Assembly: GCA_007127015.1 (NCBI GenBank)
Contig: SLAE01000122.1
Coordinates: forward strand, 1 to 7,478
Direction of reading: 5' to 3'
DNA length: 7,478 nucleotides
Origin: Desulfonatronospira sp.
Lineage (GTDB): Bacteria; Desulfobacterota; Desulfovibrionia; Desulfovibrionales; Desulfonatronovibrionaceae
The notes beneath the pieces are model-generated. The model worked only from the letters and a program-made list of their open reading frames with translations. It had not been told where the DNA came from and did no database searches. A program made the translations under genes and the position numbers. Positions 1 through 6,055 of the stretch are shown here, one piece after another; within the stretch, counting starts at the first letter, position 1; every line of letters begins with the position of its first letter.

Positions 1-186
1 ATAGGTGTAGGCGTTACCTCCAGGCTGGCTGTACAGGATTATATTCAAAGCCGCGCGCTAATGGCGCTGGAAGTGAAAAATTTCAACATGAAACGGGAAT
101 TTTTTCTGCTGAAGCACAAGCGCAGAACTCTTTTCATGTGTGCAACCATTCTGATGCAGCATATTCAGAGACACATGAGCAGTTAA
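1..186 (+). CDS. LysR-family transcriptional regulator, C-terminal end (5' truncated by window)
   Basis: Reading from base 1 in frame 1 gives 61 residues and a TAA stop at 184-186. The fragment begins IGVGVTSRLAVQDYI, continues through LMALEV, and has KREFFLLKHKRRTL near the end. This matches the end of the LysR substrate-binding domain: a G-x-G-V strand and helix, a short linker ending in a basic-aromatic strand (R-x-F-x-L-x-x-H-K), and a final amphipathic helix. LysR proteins are cytoplasmic helix-turn-helix regulators that respond to a small-molecule co-inducer. The DNA-binding half and effector pocket are outside the window, so the regulon cannot be read. It runs tail to tail with the mobB-like gene. 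The C-terminal style resembles the CysB/selenium-metabolism LysR groups of sulfate reducers, but that subgroup assignment is only a guess. Confidence 0.8.
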   Translation: MGVGVTSRLAVQDYIQSRALMALEVKNFNMKREFFLLKHKRRTLFMCATILMQHIQRHMSS

Positions 187-187
187 A

Positions 188-225
188 TCCGGGCGCAAAC
201 AACAGGTACTGTCCTTTCACCCGGA
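188..225. terminator. weak inverted repeat in the convergent LysR/mobB gap
   Basis: TCCGGG (188-193) pairs perfectly with CCCGGA (220-225). Nested in the 26-nt loop is a second small hairpin, ACAG (202-205) with CTGT (209-212). It starts 2 nt after the LysR stop and sits between two converging genes, where a bidirectional terminator is expected. No U-tract follows on either strand, so it would be at best a weak or Rho-assisted terminator. The rest of the 187-291 gap shows nothing recognisable. Confidence 0.25.
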
Positions 226-291
226 CCCGCAGTCCACAGGTCATGTGATCCTTGCTGTTGCTTTACATTTCTTAACAATATAGTTCAGGTG

Positions 292-993
292 TTATTCAAT
301 GCTGATGTGCACCCGGCCCGGGGAATAGCCCTTGAGTTCGGAGAGCATGCCCTGAATGGATTTGGAAATTATCCTCTCCACAAAAGGATTCATGGCCAGT
401 TCCTGATCATTGACCCTGATTTTTATTCTGGAGTTGAGGGCCTGACAATCGTGGACAAGAGCTTTTCCAGAGACAATTTCTGCTCCGAGATCGCGGCAGG
501 TGTTTCTTCCGCAGGCTCCGCAGTCAAGGCCGGGCAGAACAAAGCCTCTGGACTGGACGATGTCGGCAAGATCCTCAATGCTTGCTGCATGAGGCAGATA
601 ATGGGTCTTGATCTTGCCCCAGGTGGCAAGCGCAAGTCCGTTGTCCAAAGCCTCGGCGTCTGCCGGTTTTTTTAAAATCAATACTCTGGGCAGCCAGCCA
701 AGCTGCTTGCCTCCCTCAACGAGCAGAATTCTTGATTTAAGTAAAGGTATCAGATCTGGAAGATACTTCTTCTCCCCCCAATGAAACATGGATTGTGAGC
801 CGCTTAAACCAATCACTTCCTGAACAACTTCAGACATTCTGGAGGTATCTGTATCCGGGGCGTCAAAGCCGTGTTCAGAAAATTTTGCCGCTCCTACCTG
901 AAGATCTCTTTTCTGGAGTTCTTTGGCCAGGTCCACAAGCAAACCTGTTTTGCCGCTTTTTTTAAATCCTACAATGGATAAGGCTTGAATCAT
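292..993 (-). CDS. mobB: MobB-like molybdopterin-guanine dinucleotide biosynthesis protein with C-terminal Fe-S domain
   Basis: The protein has 233 residues. The P-loop is GFKKSGKT at residues 9-16. A KFSEHGFDAPDTDT stretch at 37-50 fits the MobB nucleotide/cofactor region, and LLVEGG at 90-95 is the Walker-B-like strand. MobB is a cytoplasmic GTP-binding partner of MobA, which attaches GMP to molybdopterin for bis-MGD enzymes such as formate dehydrogenases. E. coli MobB is about 175 residues. This one adds a C-x2-C-x4-C-x16-C motif (C158, C161, C166, C183), as in the small 4Fe-4S domain of RnfB-type proteins, and then a tail of about 45 residues containing NPFVERII. The start at 993 is chosen because AAGGAA lies 6 nt upstream and the P-loop falls at the normal distance. 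The frame stays open to 1059, which would add 22 unlikely residues. It converges with the LysR gene and diverges from hisS. No mobA or molybdoenzyme is in view. Confidence 0.82.
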   Translation of the reverse strand: MIQALSIVGFKKSGKTGLLVDLAKELQKRDLQVGAAKFSEHGFDAPDTDTSRMSEVVQEVIGLSGSQSMFHWGEKKYLPDLIPLLKSRILLVEGGKQLGWLPRVLILKKPADAEALDNGLALATWGKIKTHYLPHAASIEDLADIVQSRGFVLPGLDCGACGRNTCRDLGAEIVSGKALVHDCQALNSRIKIRVNDQELAMNPFVERIISKSIQGMLSELKGYSPGRVHISIE

Positions 994-999
994 AACTGG

Positions 1000-1005
1000 T
1001 TCCTT
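1000..1005 (-). promoter_or_regulatory. ribosome binding site deciding the mobB start
   Basis: On the minus strand AAGGAA lies 6 nt before the ATG at 993-991. This supports that start over the in-frame ATG at 1059, which would put the P-loop unusually far into the protein. Confidence 0.6.
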
Positions 1006-1034
1006 TTGACATTTATATTTTCTTGGACTAACTT
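1006..1034 (+). promoter_or_regulatory. candidate plus-strand sigma70-type promoter upstream of an orphan terminator
   Basis: A perfect -35 hexamer TTGACA (1006-1011) is followed, after exactly 17 bp, by TAACTT (1029-1034). The latter keeps the T1, A2 and T6 of the -10 consensus. Transcription would start near 1041 and meet the strong terminator at 1067-1097, giving an RNA of about 55 nt. It overlaps the probable mobB promoter on the other strand. The -10 is weak, so this is only a candidate. Confidence 0.3.
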
Positions 1035-1039
1035 TAAAG
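1012..1039 (-). promoter_or_regulatory. candidate mobB promoter
   Basis: On the minus strand TATAAA (complement of 1012-1017) fits a -10 element well and would start transcription about 12 to 15 nt upstream of the mobB ATG. The best -35 match, at 16 bp spacing, is the poor CTTTAA (complement of 1034-1039). It may need an activator or another sigma factor, or the true promoter may lie further upstream. Confidence 0.28.
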
Positions 1040-1066
1040 GGTTTGAAACTGTTCACCAATTCTTAT

Positions 1067-1097
1067 CGCGTGCCGCGCTTCCGGCGCGCGTCTTTTT
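1067..1097 (+). terminator. strong intrinsic terminator without an obvious upstream gene
   Basis: CGCGTGCCG (1067-1075) pairs with CGGCGCGCG (1082-1090) over 9 bp with one G-U wobble and a 6-nt loop, followed by TCTTTTT (1091-1097). The orientation is clearly plus-strand, because on the minus strand the hairpin is followed by mixed sequence. The nearest upstream plus-strand gene ends about 880 bp away, with mobB antisense in between. It could end antisense read-through from the LysR gene, terminate a small RNA from the promoter candidate at 1006-1034, or act as an attenuator in a long hisS leader. Confidence 0.72.
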
Positions 1098-1274
1098 AAG
1101 GCCAGCGGGGGGTGCTTCCCTCTCCGGACTCTTGATTATCTAGAGGCTCAATACTTTCTGCCTGGATAGAAGATTCAAGCTCTGTTTAACAGTGCTTGTC
1201 CCGCGGATCGGATTTCACCTTGCGAGCGGACCAAAGAATTGTGGTGGGCCTCCTGGCAAACACTCGAAAACTGG

Positions 1275-1303
1275 CGAACAATTTTGACAATGTGGTGTAT
1301 AGT
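1275..1303 (+). promoter_or_regulatory. candidate hisS operon promoter
   Basis: TATAGT (1298-1303) is a good -10 hexamer. At 17 bp spacing it has CGAACA (1275-1280), which matches only the ACA half of the -35 consensus. A perfect TTGACA lies at 1284-1289, but no acceptable -10 sits 15 to 18 bp downstream of it. A start near 1310 would give a leader of about 95 nt carrying the inverted repeat at 1318-1345. The location is plausible but the exact elements are uncertain. Confidence 0.3.
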
Positions 1304-1317
1304 TACAGAGTTTTTTC

Positions 1318-1345
1318 CAATGCAAAATGCTGAAATTTTGCATTG
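1318..1345. promoter_or_regulatory. 11-bp perfect inverted repeat upstream of hisS
   Basis: CAATGCAAAAT (1318-1328) is an exact reverse complement of ATTTTGCATTG (1335-1345), with a 6-nt spacer GCTGAA. In RNA the stem could extend by pairing the preceding T-run with AAA after skipping one C. No U-run follows, so it is not an intrinsic terminator. It lies 59 nt upstream of the hisS start and just downstream of the promoter candidate. It could be an operator for a dimeric regulator or a 5' leader hairpin. Confidence 0.5.
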
Positions 1346-1404
1346 AAAGCAATCAATCTACTATTCGCAGCCTTGGTTGTCCAGCATAGCAGTTAAAGAT
1401 AAAC

Positions 1405-2685
1405 ATGAACAAAATAAACAAAATCAAAGGTTTTTTTGATCTGTTTCCTCCTGAAAGCACTGCATATGTGTTTATGGAGGAAACTGCCCGGGAAGTGTTT
1501 TCCAGATATGCGTATACGGAAGTAAGAATTCCCATTCTGGAGCATACAGAGCTTTTTGCCCGTTCAATAGGCAAAGAAACAGATGTGGTCCAGAAGGAAA
1601 TGTATACATTCGAGGATCGCAAAGGCAGAAGCCTTACTCTTCGTCCTGAGGCCACAGCGGGAGTTATCCGGGCATATATAGAAAGTCCTGAGGCAGGCTC
1701 AGGGGGTGTGAACCGTTTTTTTACCACTGGACCTATGTTCAGGTATGAGCGGCCGCAAAAAGGCCGAACCCGTCAGTTTCATCAGTTGAATGTGGAACTG
1801 CTCGGAGAGCATTCAGCTTTTGCTGATGGAGAAATTCTGCTCATGCTCTGGAGTTATCTGCAGAAATTGGGACTCAAAGAATTGAACATGCAGCTAAATT
1901 CTCTTGGATGCACGTCTTGCCGCCCTGATTTCGATGCCAAACTTAAAAATTTTTTAGCAATGTCTGAACAGGAAAACCTGTGTGTCGATTGCCAGCGCAG
2001 GGCCAGATCCAACCCGATGCGTGTGCTGGATTGCAAGGTCAAGGGCTGCGCGGCGGTTGCCTCCAGTGCGCCCAGAATACTTGACAGTCTTTGCAGAAAC
2101 TGCCGGGATCATTTTGACACTGTACTTGCAGTGCTGGATATGACGGATATACGTTATGAGCTTAATCCCTATCTTGTCCGCGGACTTGATTATTATCAAA
2201 GAACAACGTTTGAAGTAATTTCTACAGATATCGGTGCTCAATCGGCAGTAGCCGGAGGAGGGCGCTATGACGGTCTGATCAGGGACCTTGGCGGTCCGGA
2301 TATCCCCGGAATCGGTTTTGCCTGCGGCATGGAGAGGCTGGCCCTGCTGTTGCGAAGTATCCAGGAACGCCCGTTGGACTTTTATTTGGCCGTGCTGCAT
2401 GAAGAGGCTATGGATACGGCCATGTTCATGGCTCAACGTCTGCGCGACAAAGGTTTCGAAGGCGAGATGGGATTTCAGATCAAAAGCTTAAAAAGTCAAT
2501 TGCGCCTGGCCAACCGCAAGAAAGTCAAGACTTGTCTGCTGCTGGGCAGAGATGAACTGGAAAAAGGACAGATTCAGGTCAAGGACATGTCAACCGGAGT
2601 TCAGAGGGCTGTAAGTCAGGACGATGTTGAACAGGCCCTGGGGCTTAATCTGAAGACAAAAGCTGAAAGTTTTGTCCAGCATTGA
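1405..2685 (+). CDS. hisS: histidyl-tRNA synthetase
   Basis: The 426-residue length is normal for bacterial HisRS, a cytoplasmic homodimer that charges tRNA-His using ATP. The class II core is intact. Motif 2 is FRYERPQKGRTRQFHQ (112-127), with R113 as the catalytic arginine. The two HisRS signatures are LVRGLDYY (257-264) and AGGGRYDGL (283-291), and motif 3 is GIGFACGMERL (302-312). The anticodon-binding alpha/beta domain occupies about 325-413. The insertion domain (about 165-240) carries eight cysteines in C-x2-C or C-x4-C pairs: C169/C172, C193/C196, C210/C215 and C230/C233. This suggests bound metal. The ATG at 1405 gives the usual N-terminus (KIKGFFDLFP) although only a weak ribosome site precedes it. 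It is the first gene of the translation operon, 79 nt ahead of aspS. Confidence 0.97.
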   Translation: MNKINKIKGFFDLFPPESTAYVFMEETAREVFSRYAYTEVRIPILEHTELFARSIGKETDVVQKEMYTFEDRKGRSLTLRPEATAGVIRAYIESPEAGSGGVNRFFTTGPMFRYERPQKGRTRQFHQLNVELLGEHSAFADGEILLMLWSYLQKLGLKELNMQLNSLGCTSCRPDFDAKLKNFLAMSEQENLCVDCQRRARSNPMRVLDCKVKGCAAVASSAPRILDSLCRNCRDHFDTVLAVLDMTDIRYELNPYLVRGLDYYQRTTFEVISTDIGAQSAVAGGGRYDGLIRDLGGPDIPGIGFACGMERLALLLRSIQERPLDFYLAVLHEEAMDTAMFMAQRLRDKGFEGEMGFQIKSLKSQLRLANRKKVKTCLLLGRDELEKGQIQVKDMSTGVQRAVSQDDVEQALGLNLKTKAESFVQH

Positions 2686-2764
2686 AACGCATGTCCTTTG
2701 TCATAGTTAGGTGGATAATCAGAAAAAAAACAACTGTTCATACAACCTAGAGGATGCTTGCTAA

Positions 2765-4576
2765 ATGGACGAAACCAGGAACAAGATACCGATAAAGCCG
2801 CTTGGATGGTGGGTCAGGTCACACGGATGCAATGAACTGCACCTTGAACATATAGAACTGGAAGTCTGCCTCATGGGCTGGGTTCAGTACCGCAGGGATC
2901 ACGGCGGCCTGATCTTTATAGATCTAAGGGACAGAGACGGTCTGACCCAGGTGGTTTTCTCTCCTGAAGTCAATGTTGAAGCTCTGAAAGAGGCTCATGC
3001 CCTGCGCTCTGAGTACGTCATCGCCGTAAAGGGAATGGTGCGTGAAAGACCAAAGGATATGATCAACCCCAGTCTGAAAACCGGACATATTGAGGTGGCT
3101 GTCAAGGAATTCAGGCTTCTCAACCGCTCTGAAACTCCGCCGTTTTTAATTGAAGACCGGGTGGAAGTTACGGAAAATCTTCGTCTTAAATACCGTAATC
3201 TGGACCTGAGGCGTCCGTCAATGTCCAGAAACATCCGAATGCGCAGTCAGGCTGTGCATGCACTCAGAAATTTTCTGCACGAATCAGGCTTTGTCGAGGT
3301 GGAAACTCCTTTCCTGACCAGGAGCACTCCCGAAGGTGCCAGAGATTTCCTGGTTCCAAGCAGGCAGAATCCCGGATACTTTTACGCTCTTCCCCAGTCT
3401 TCACAGTTGTTCAAGCAGCTTTTGATGTGCGCGGGGGTGGATAAATACTACCAGGTAGTTAAATGTTTTCGAGATGAGGACTTGAGGGCGGATCGTCAGC
3501 CCGAATTCACGCAGGTGGATCTGGAGATGTCCTTTGTTGAGGAGGGCGGGGTCATGTCTGTTTCGGAAAACATGATTGCAGCTCTCTTCAGGGAAATTTC
3601 AGGAATCGAGCTGGAGACACCCTTCATGCGCCTGAACTATGATCAGGCCATTGCCGATTACGGGCTGGACCGTCCTGATGTGCGCTTTAAACTCAAGCTC
3701 AAGGATGTTACCGAGGTCGTTCGAGGTTCAGGATTCAATCTGTTTGCCAATGCCCAGCTGGTCAAGGCCTTGCGCGTCCCTGGAGGAAGCGAGCTCAGCA
3801 GGAAAGAAATTGATGATTATACAAATTTTGTAGGTATTTATGGAGCCAAGGGTCTGGCCTGGATAAAGATCAAGGATAACGAATGGCAAAGTCCAATTGC
3901 CAAATTTCTAAGCGATGAAGAACGCGCAGGCCTTTCCTCGGTGCTTGGTCTTGAACCTGGAGATATTGTCTTTTTTCAGGCGGCATCTCCTGATATAGTC
4001 AACAATGCCCTGGGTTATCTGCGCATCAAGCTGGGTGAAAGGTTCGGGCTCATTCCGGAAAATACTTTCGCGCCCCTGTGGATTATGGATTTTCCACTAT
4101 TGGAATGGGACGAGGAAGAAAAGCGCTGGACAGCCAGACACCACCCGTTTACCGCTCCCAAGGATGGACATCTAGATCTTCTGGAGCATGAACCTGGTCT
4201 TGTGCTGGCCAGAGCCTATGATCTTGTGATCAACGGCTATGAAATCGGAGGCGGATCCATACGCAACCACACCAGGGAAGATCAGGAGAAAATGTTTGCC
4301 GCCCTTGGCATTGACAACGAGCAGGCCGGAAATGAATTCGGCTTTCTGCTTCAGGCTCTTGATTATGGCGCGCCTCCGCATGGAGGCATAGCTTTTGGAC
4401 TTGACCGGCTGATCATGCTTATGGCCGGGGCCTCTTCCATAAGAGATGTAATCGCTTTTCCAAAGACCCAGAAGGCGGCTTGCCTGATGACAGACGCTCC
4501 GGCAACAGTTACCGGTAAACAGTTGAGGGAGCTGGGCATTCGACTGAGAGAGCAAGGCAAAATCCTGGATAATTGA
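2765..4576 (+). CDS. aspS: aspartyl-tRNA synthetase (bacterial type), possibly nondiscriminating
   Basis: The protein has 603 residues, the usual length for bacterial-type AspRS, which charges tRNA-Asp in the cytoplasm. The N-terminal OB-fold anticodon domain covers about 30-130 and includes MGWVQYRRDHGGLIFIDLRD. Motif 1 is around 176-195 (VEVETPFLTRSTPEGARDF). Motif 2 starts FRDEDLRADRQPEFTQ at 235. The bacterial GAD insertion domain spans about 285-420. Motif 3 is GIAFGLDRLIMLMAG (541-555), with R548 as the ATP-binding arginine. H46, in RRDHGG, matches the position where histidine is linked to relaxed tRNA-Asp/tRNA-Asn recognition in Pseudomonas AspRS, while E. coli has leucine there. The enzyme may therefore also feed Asn-tRNA synthesis through GatCAB. 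AGAGGA (2749-2754) lies 10 nt before the ATG. The stop is 1 nt from def. Confidence 0.97.
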   Translation: MDETRNKIPIKPLGWWVRSHGCNELHLEHIELEVCLMGWVQYRRDHGGLIFIDLRDRDGLTQVVFSPEVNVEALKEAHALRSEYVIAVKGMVRERPKDMINPSLKTGHIEVAVKEFRLLNRSETPPFLIEDRVEVTENLRLKYRNLDLRRPSMSRNIRMRSQAVHALRNFLHESGFVEVETPFLTRSTPEGARDFLVPSRQNPGYFYALPQSSQLFKQLLMCAGVDKYYQVVKCFRDEDLRADRQPEFTQVDLEMSFVEEGGVMSVSENMIAALFREISGIELETPFMRLNYDQAIADYGLDRPDVRFKLKLKDVTEVVRGSGFNLFANAQLVKALRVPGGSELSRKEIDDYTNFVGIYGAKGLAWIKIKDNEWQSPIAKFLSDEERAGLSSVLGLEPGDIVFFQAASPDIVNNALGYLRIKLGERFGLIPENTFAPLWIMDFPLLEWDEEEKRWTARHHPFTAPKDGHLDLLEHEPGLVLARAYDLVINGYEIGGGSIRNHTREDQEKMFAALGIDNEQAGNEFGFLLQALDYGAPPHGGIAFGLDRLIMLMAGASSIRDVIAFPKTQKAACLMTDAPATVTGKQLRELGIRLREQGKILDN

Positions 4577-4577
4577 T

Positions 4578-5087
4578 ATGACCAGAAAAGTGATTTCCTA
4601 TCCAAATCCGGTCCTGCTGCGGCCGGCCAAGCCGGTGGAGCAAATAGATGAATTTATTTATGTCCTGGTCAAGGACATGACCAGACTGATGTACGAAAAC
4701 AGAGGAATAGGCCTTGCAGCACCTCAGGTGGGAGAAAGTCTGCGTGTGGTCACAGTGGATCTCAGCGGGCCGGATAATCAGGAAGAACTGACGGTTTATA
4801 TCAATCCTGAAATAATCCATGCCGAAGGAGAAGTCACTACTGAAGAGGGCTGCCTTAGTGTTATAGGGTATCAGTCCAGAGTAACCAGGTTTGAAAAGAT
4901 TAAGATCAGTGCCAAGAACCTCGAAGGACAGGAAGTGGTTCAGGAAGGTGAAGGACTCTGGGCTATATGCCTGCAGCATGAAATCGATCATCTGAACGGC
5001 AGGTTGTTCATCGATCATATCAGCAGACTTAAAAGGGCCTTATACGAAAAAAAACTGAGCAAATGGCTGGATCCAAAAAAAGAATAA
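4578..5087 (+). CDS. def: peptide deformylase
   Basis: The protein has 169 residues, typical for the family. It removes the N-formyl group from nascent proteins at the ribosome exit, using a bound Fe(II) or similar metal. All three signature motifs are present: GIGLAAPQ (43-50), EGCLS (90-94) with metal ligand C92, and HEIDH (134-138) with ligands H134 and H138 and catalytic E135. The C-terminus is lysine-rich and ends ...LDPKKE. The start is 1 nt after the aspS stop and has no clear Shine-Dalgarno of its own, which points to translational coupling. Its last 25 nt overlap the start of fmt, which encodes the enzyme that adds the formyl group to initiator tRNA, the classic def-fmt pairing. Two A-runs near the 3' end (5047-5054 and 5075-5081) are slippery-type sequences. 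Confidence 0.97.
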   Translation: MTRKVISYPNPVLLRPAKPVEQIDEFIYVLVKDMTRLMYENRGIGLAAPQVGESLRVVTVDLSGPDNQEELTVYINPEIIHAEGEVTTEEGCLSVIGYQSRVTRFEKIKISAKNLEGQEVVQEGEGLWAICLQHEIDHLNGRLFIDHISRLKRALYEKKLSKWLDPKKE

Positions 5088-6016
5088 TATTCATGGGCAC
5101 ACCGGAGTTTGCCCGGATCGTTCTGGAGTATGTGCTTGACTGGCCTCGGGGCGAGATCGTCGGTGTATATACACAGCCTGATCGTCCCAGTGGCCGGGGA
5201 CGCAGTCTGAAGCCTTCTCCGGTTAAACAGCTGTCTATAGAAAAAGGATTGCCAGTACATCAGCCTGAAAATTTCAAGAATCGGGCAGAGGTGGAAAGAT
5301 TAATGGCAGCTGAACCGGATTATCTGCTGGTTGCTGCTTATGGCCTTATTCTGCCTGAAGGTGTTCTCAAGACTGCTAAAGAGATGCCTCTTAACGTACA
5401 TGCCTCGCTTCTGCCTCATTACCGGGGAGCTGCGCCCATCCAAAGAGCGATCATAAGCGGTGAAAAGCAGACCGGGATAAGCATAATGCGCCTTACCCCA
5501 GGGATGGACACAGGTCCGGTGCTGATGCGCAGGGCAGTGGATATATATGAAAGCGATACCGCACAGACCCTTCACGACAAGCTGGCCAGCATCGGAGGCG
5601 AGCTTCTGGTACAAGTCCTGGACAGCCTGCAGGAAGAGGACCTGCCTGCTGAAGAACAGGATCACGAGCTGGCCACATATGCCCCGAAACTGAGCAAAAA
5701 AGAGGCTATGATCAACTGGAACAGGCCTGCAGGAGAAGTTCATGACCTGATCCGGGGTATGTTCCCCTGGCCTGGAGCGTATTTTTTTTGGACTTCGCCT
5801 GAAGGTGAACCTATAAGAATAATTATCTATCCCGGAAAAATCGGAAACCAAACTCCTGAAGGAGTAAAACCCGGAGCCCTGACCGGTGTGGAGCAGGGAT
5901 ATCTTGGTATCGCCTGCCGGGACAGGATATATTTAACGCCCAGAGTCAAGCCTGAAAACAGCAAAGAAATGAGCGCCCAGGGTTTTTATTGCGGTTTTCT
6001 GCAGAAATGCAGATAA
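5063..6016 (+). CDS. fmt: methionyl-tRNA formyltransferase
   Basis: The protein has 317 residues, the standard length. It transfers a formyl group from 10-formyl-tetrahydrofolate to Met-tRNA-fMet in the cytoplasm. The N-terminal Rossmann-like domain begins RIIFMGTPEFA. The QPDRPSGRGRSL loop (38-49) contacts the initiator acceptor stem in this family. The catalytic trio is N111, H113 and D149, within NVHASLLPHYRGAAPIQRAI and LTPGMDTGPVL. The C-terminal OB-like tRNA-binding domain starts around 215 (INWNRPAGEVHDLIRG) and runs to the end. The ATG at 5063 lies inside def; the next ATG would cut the first beta strand. No good ribosome site precedes it, so translation probably depends on ribosomes finishing def. 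After its stop the same frame stays open into the DUF116 gene. Confidence 0.96.
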   Translation: MAGSKKRIIFMGTPEFARIVLEYVLDWPRGEIVGVYTQPDRPSGRGRSLKPSPVKQLSIEKGLPVHQPENFKNRAEVERLMAAEPDYLLVAAYGLILPEGVLKTAKEMPLNVHASLLPHYRGAAPIQRAIISGEKQTGISIMRLTPGMDTGPVLMRRAVDIYESDTAQTLHDKLASIGGELLVQVLDSLQEEDLPAEEQDHELATYAPKLSKKEAMINWNRPAGEVHDLIRGMFPWPGAYFFWTSPEGEPIRIIIYPGKIGNQTPEGVKPGALTGVEQGYLGIACRDRIYLTPRVKPENSKEMSAQGFYCGFLQKCR

Positions 6017-6055
6017 TATCCAGGCCTTGAGCAGGAAACCAACACCTTTTTATTT

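Larger units (their letters stand above)
1098..1404. other. non-coding region upstream of hisS
   Basis: No convincing gene, tRNA or repeat array is visible in these 307 bases on either strand. A minus-strand frame stays open for about 165 nt, from roughly 1340 to a stop at 1175-1177. It lacks a good start or ribosome binding site and is judged to be chance or a decayed remnant. The last 130 bases hold the likely hisS promoter area and a palindrome, listed separately. The length is generous for a housekeeping promoter region, and a dispersed intergenic repeat cannot be excluded. Confidence 0.5.

Noticed and set aside
289..675. Plus-strand reading frame of 128 codons antisense to the mobB-like gene
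   Set aside because: The minus-strand protein has clear MobB and Fe-S motifs, while this translation shows no domain; it is an antisense shadow.
1284..1289. Perfect TTGACA as the hisS -35 element
   Set aside because: No acceptable -10 hexamer lies 15-18 bp downstream, and the good TATAGT is only 8 bp away, so it cannot pair with it as a standard promoter.
1175..1340. Minus-strand frame open for about 165 nt upstream of hisS
   Set aside because: It has no ATG or GTG start, no ribosome binding site, and its translation resembles no family I recognise.
2686..2764. Possible terminator or internal promoter between hisS and aspS
   Set aside because: Only a 5-bp stem with a long loop is visible, and the GATAAT at 2714-2719 has no -35 partner at normal spacing.
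4509..5018. Minus-strand reading frame of 169 codons opposite def
   Set aside because: The plus strand encodes a complete peptide deformylase with all catalytic residues; the antisense product has no recognisable motif.
5996..6007. Palindrome TTTCTGCAGAAA at the 3' end of fmt
   Set aside because: It lies within coding sequence, has no loop or U-run, and is short enough to be chance.
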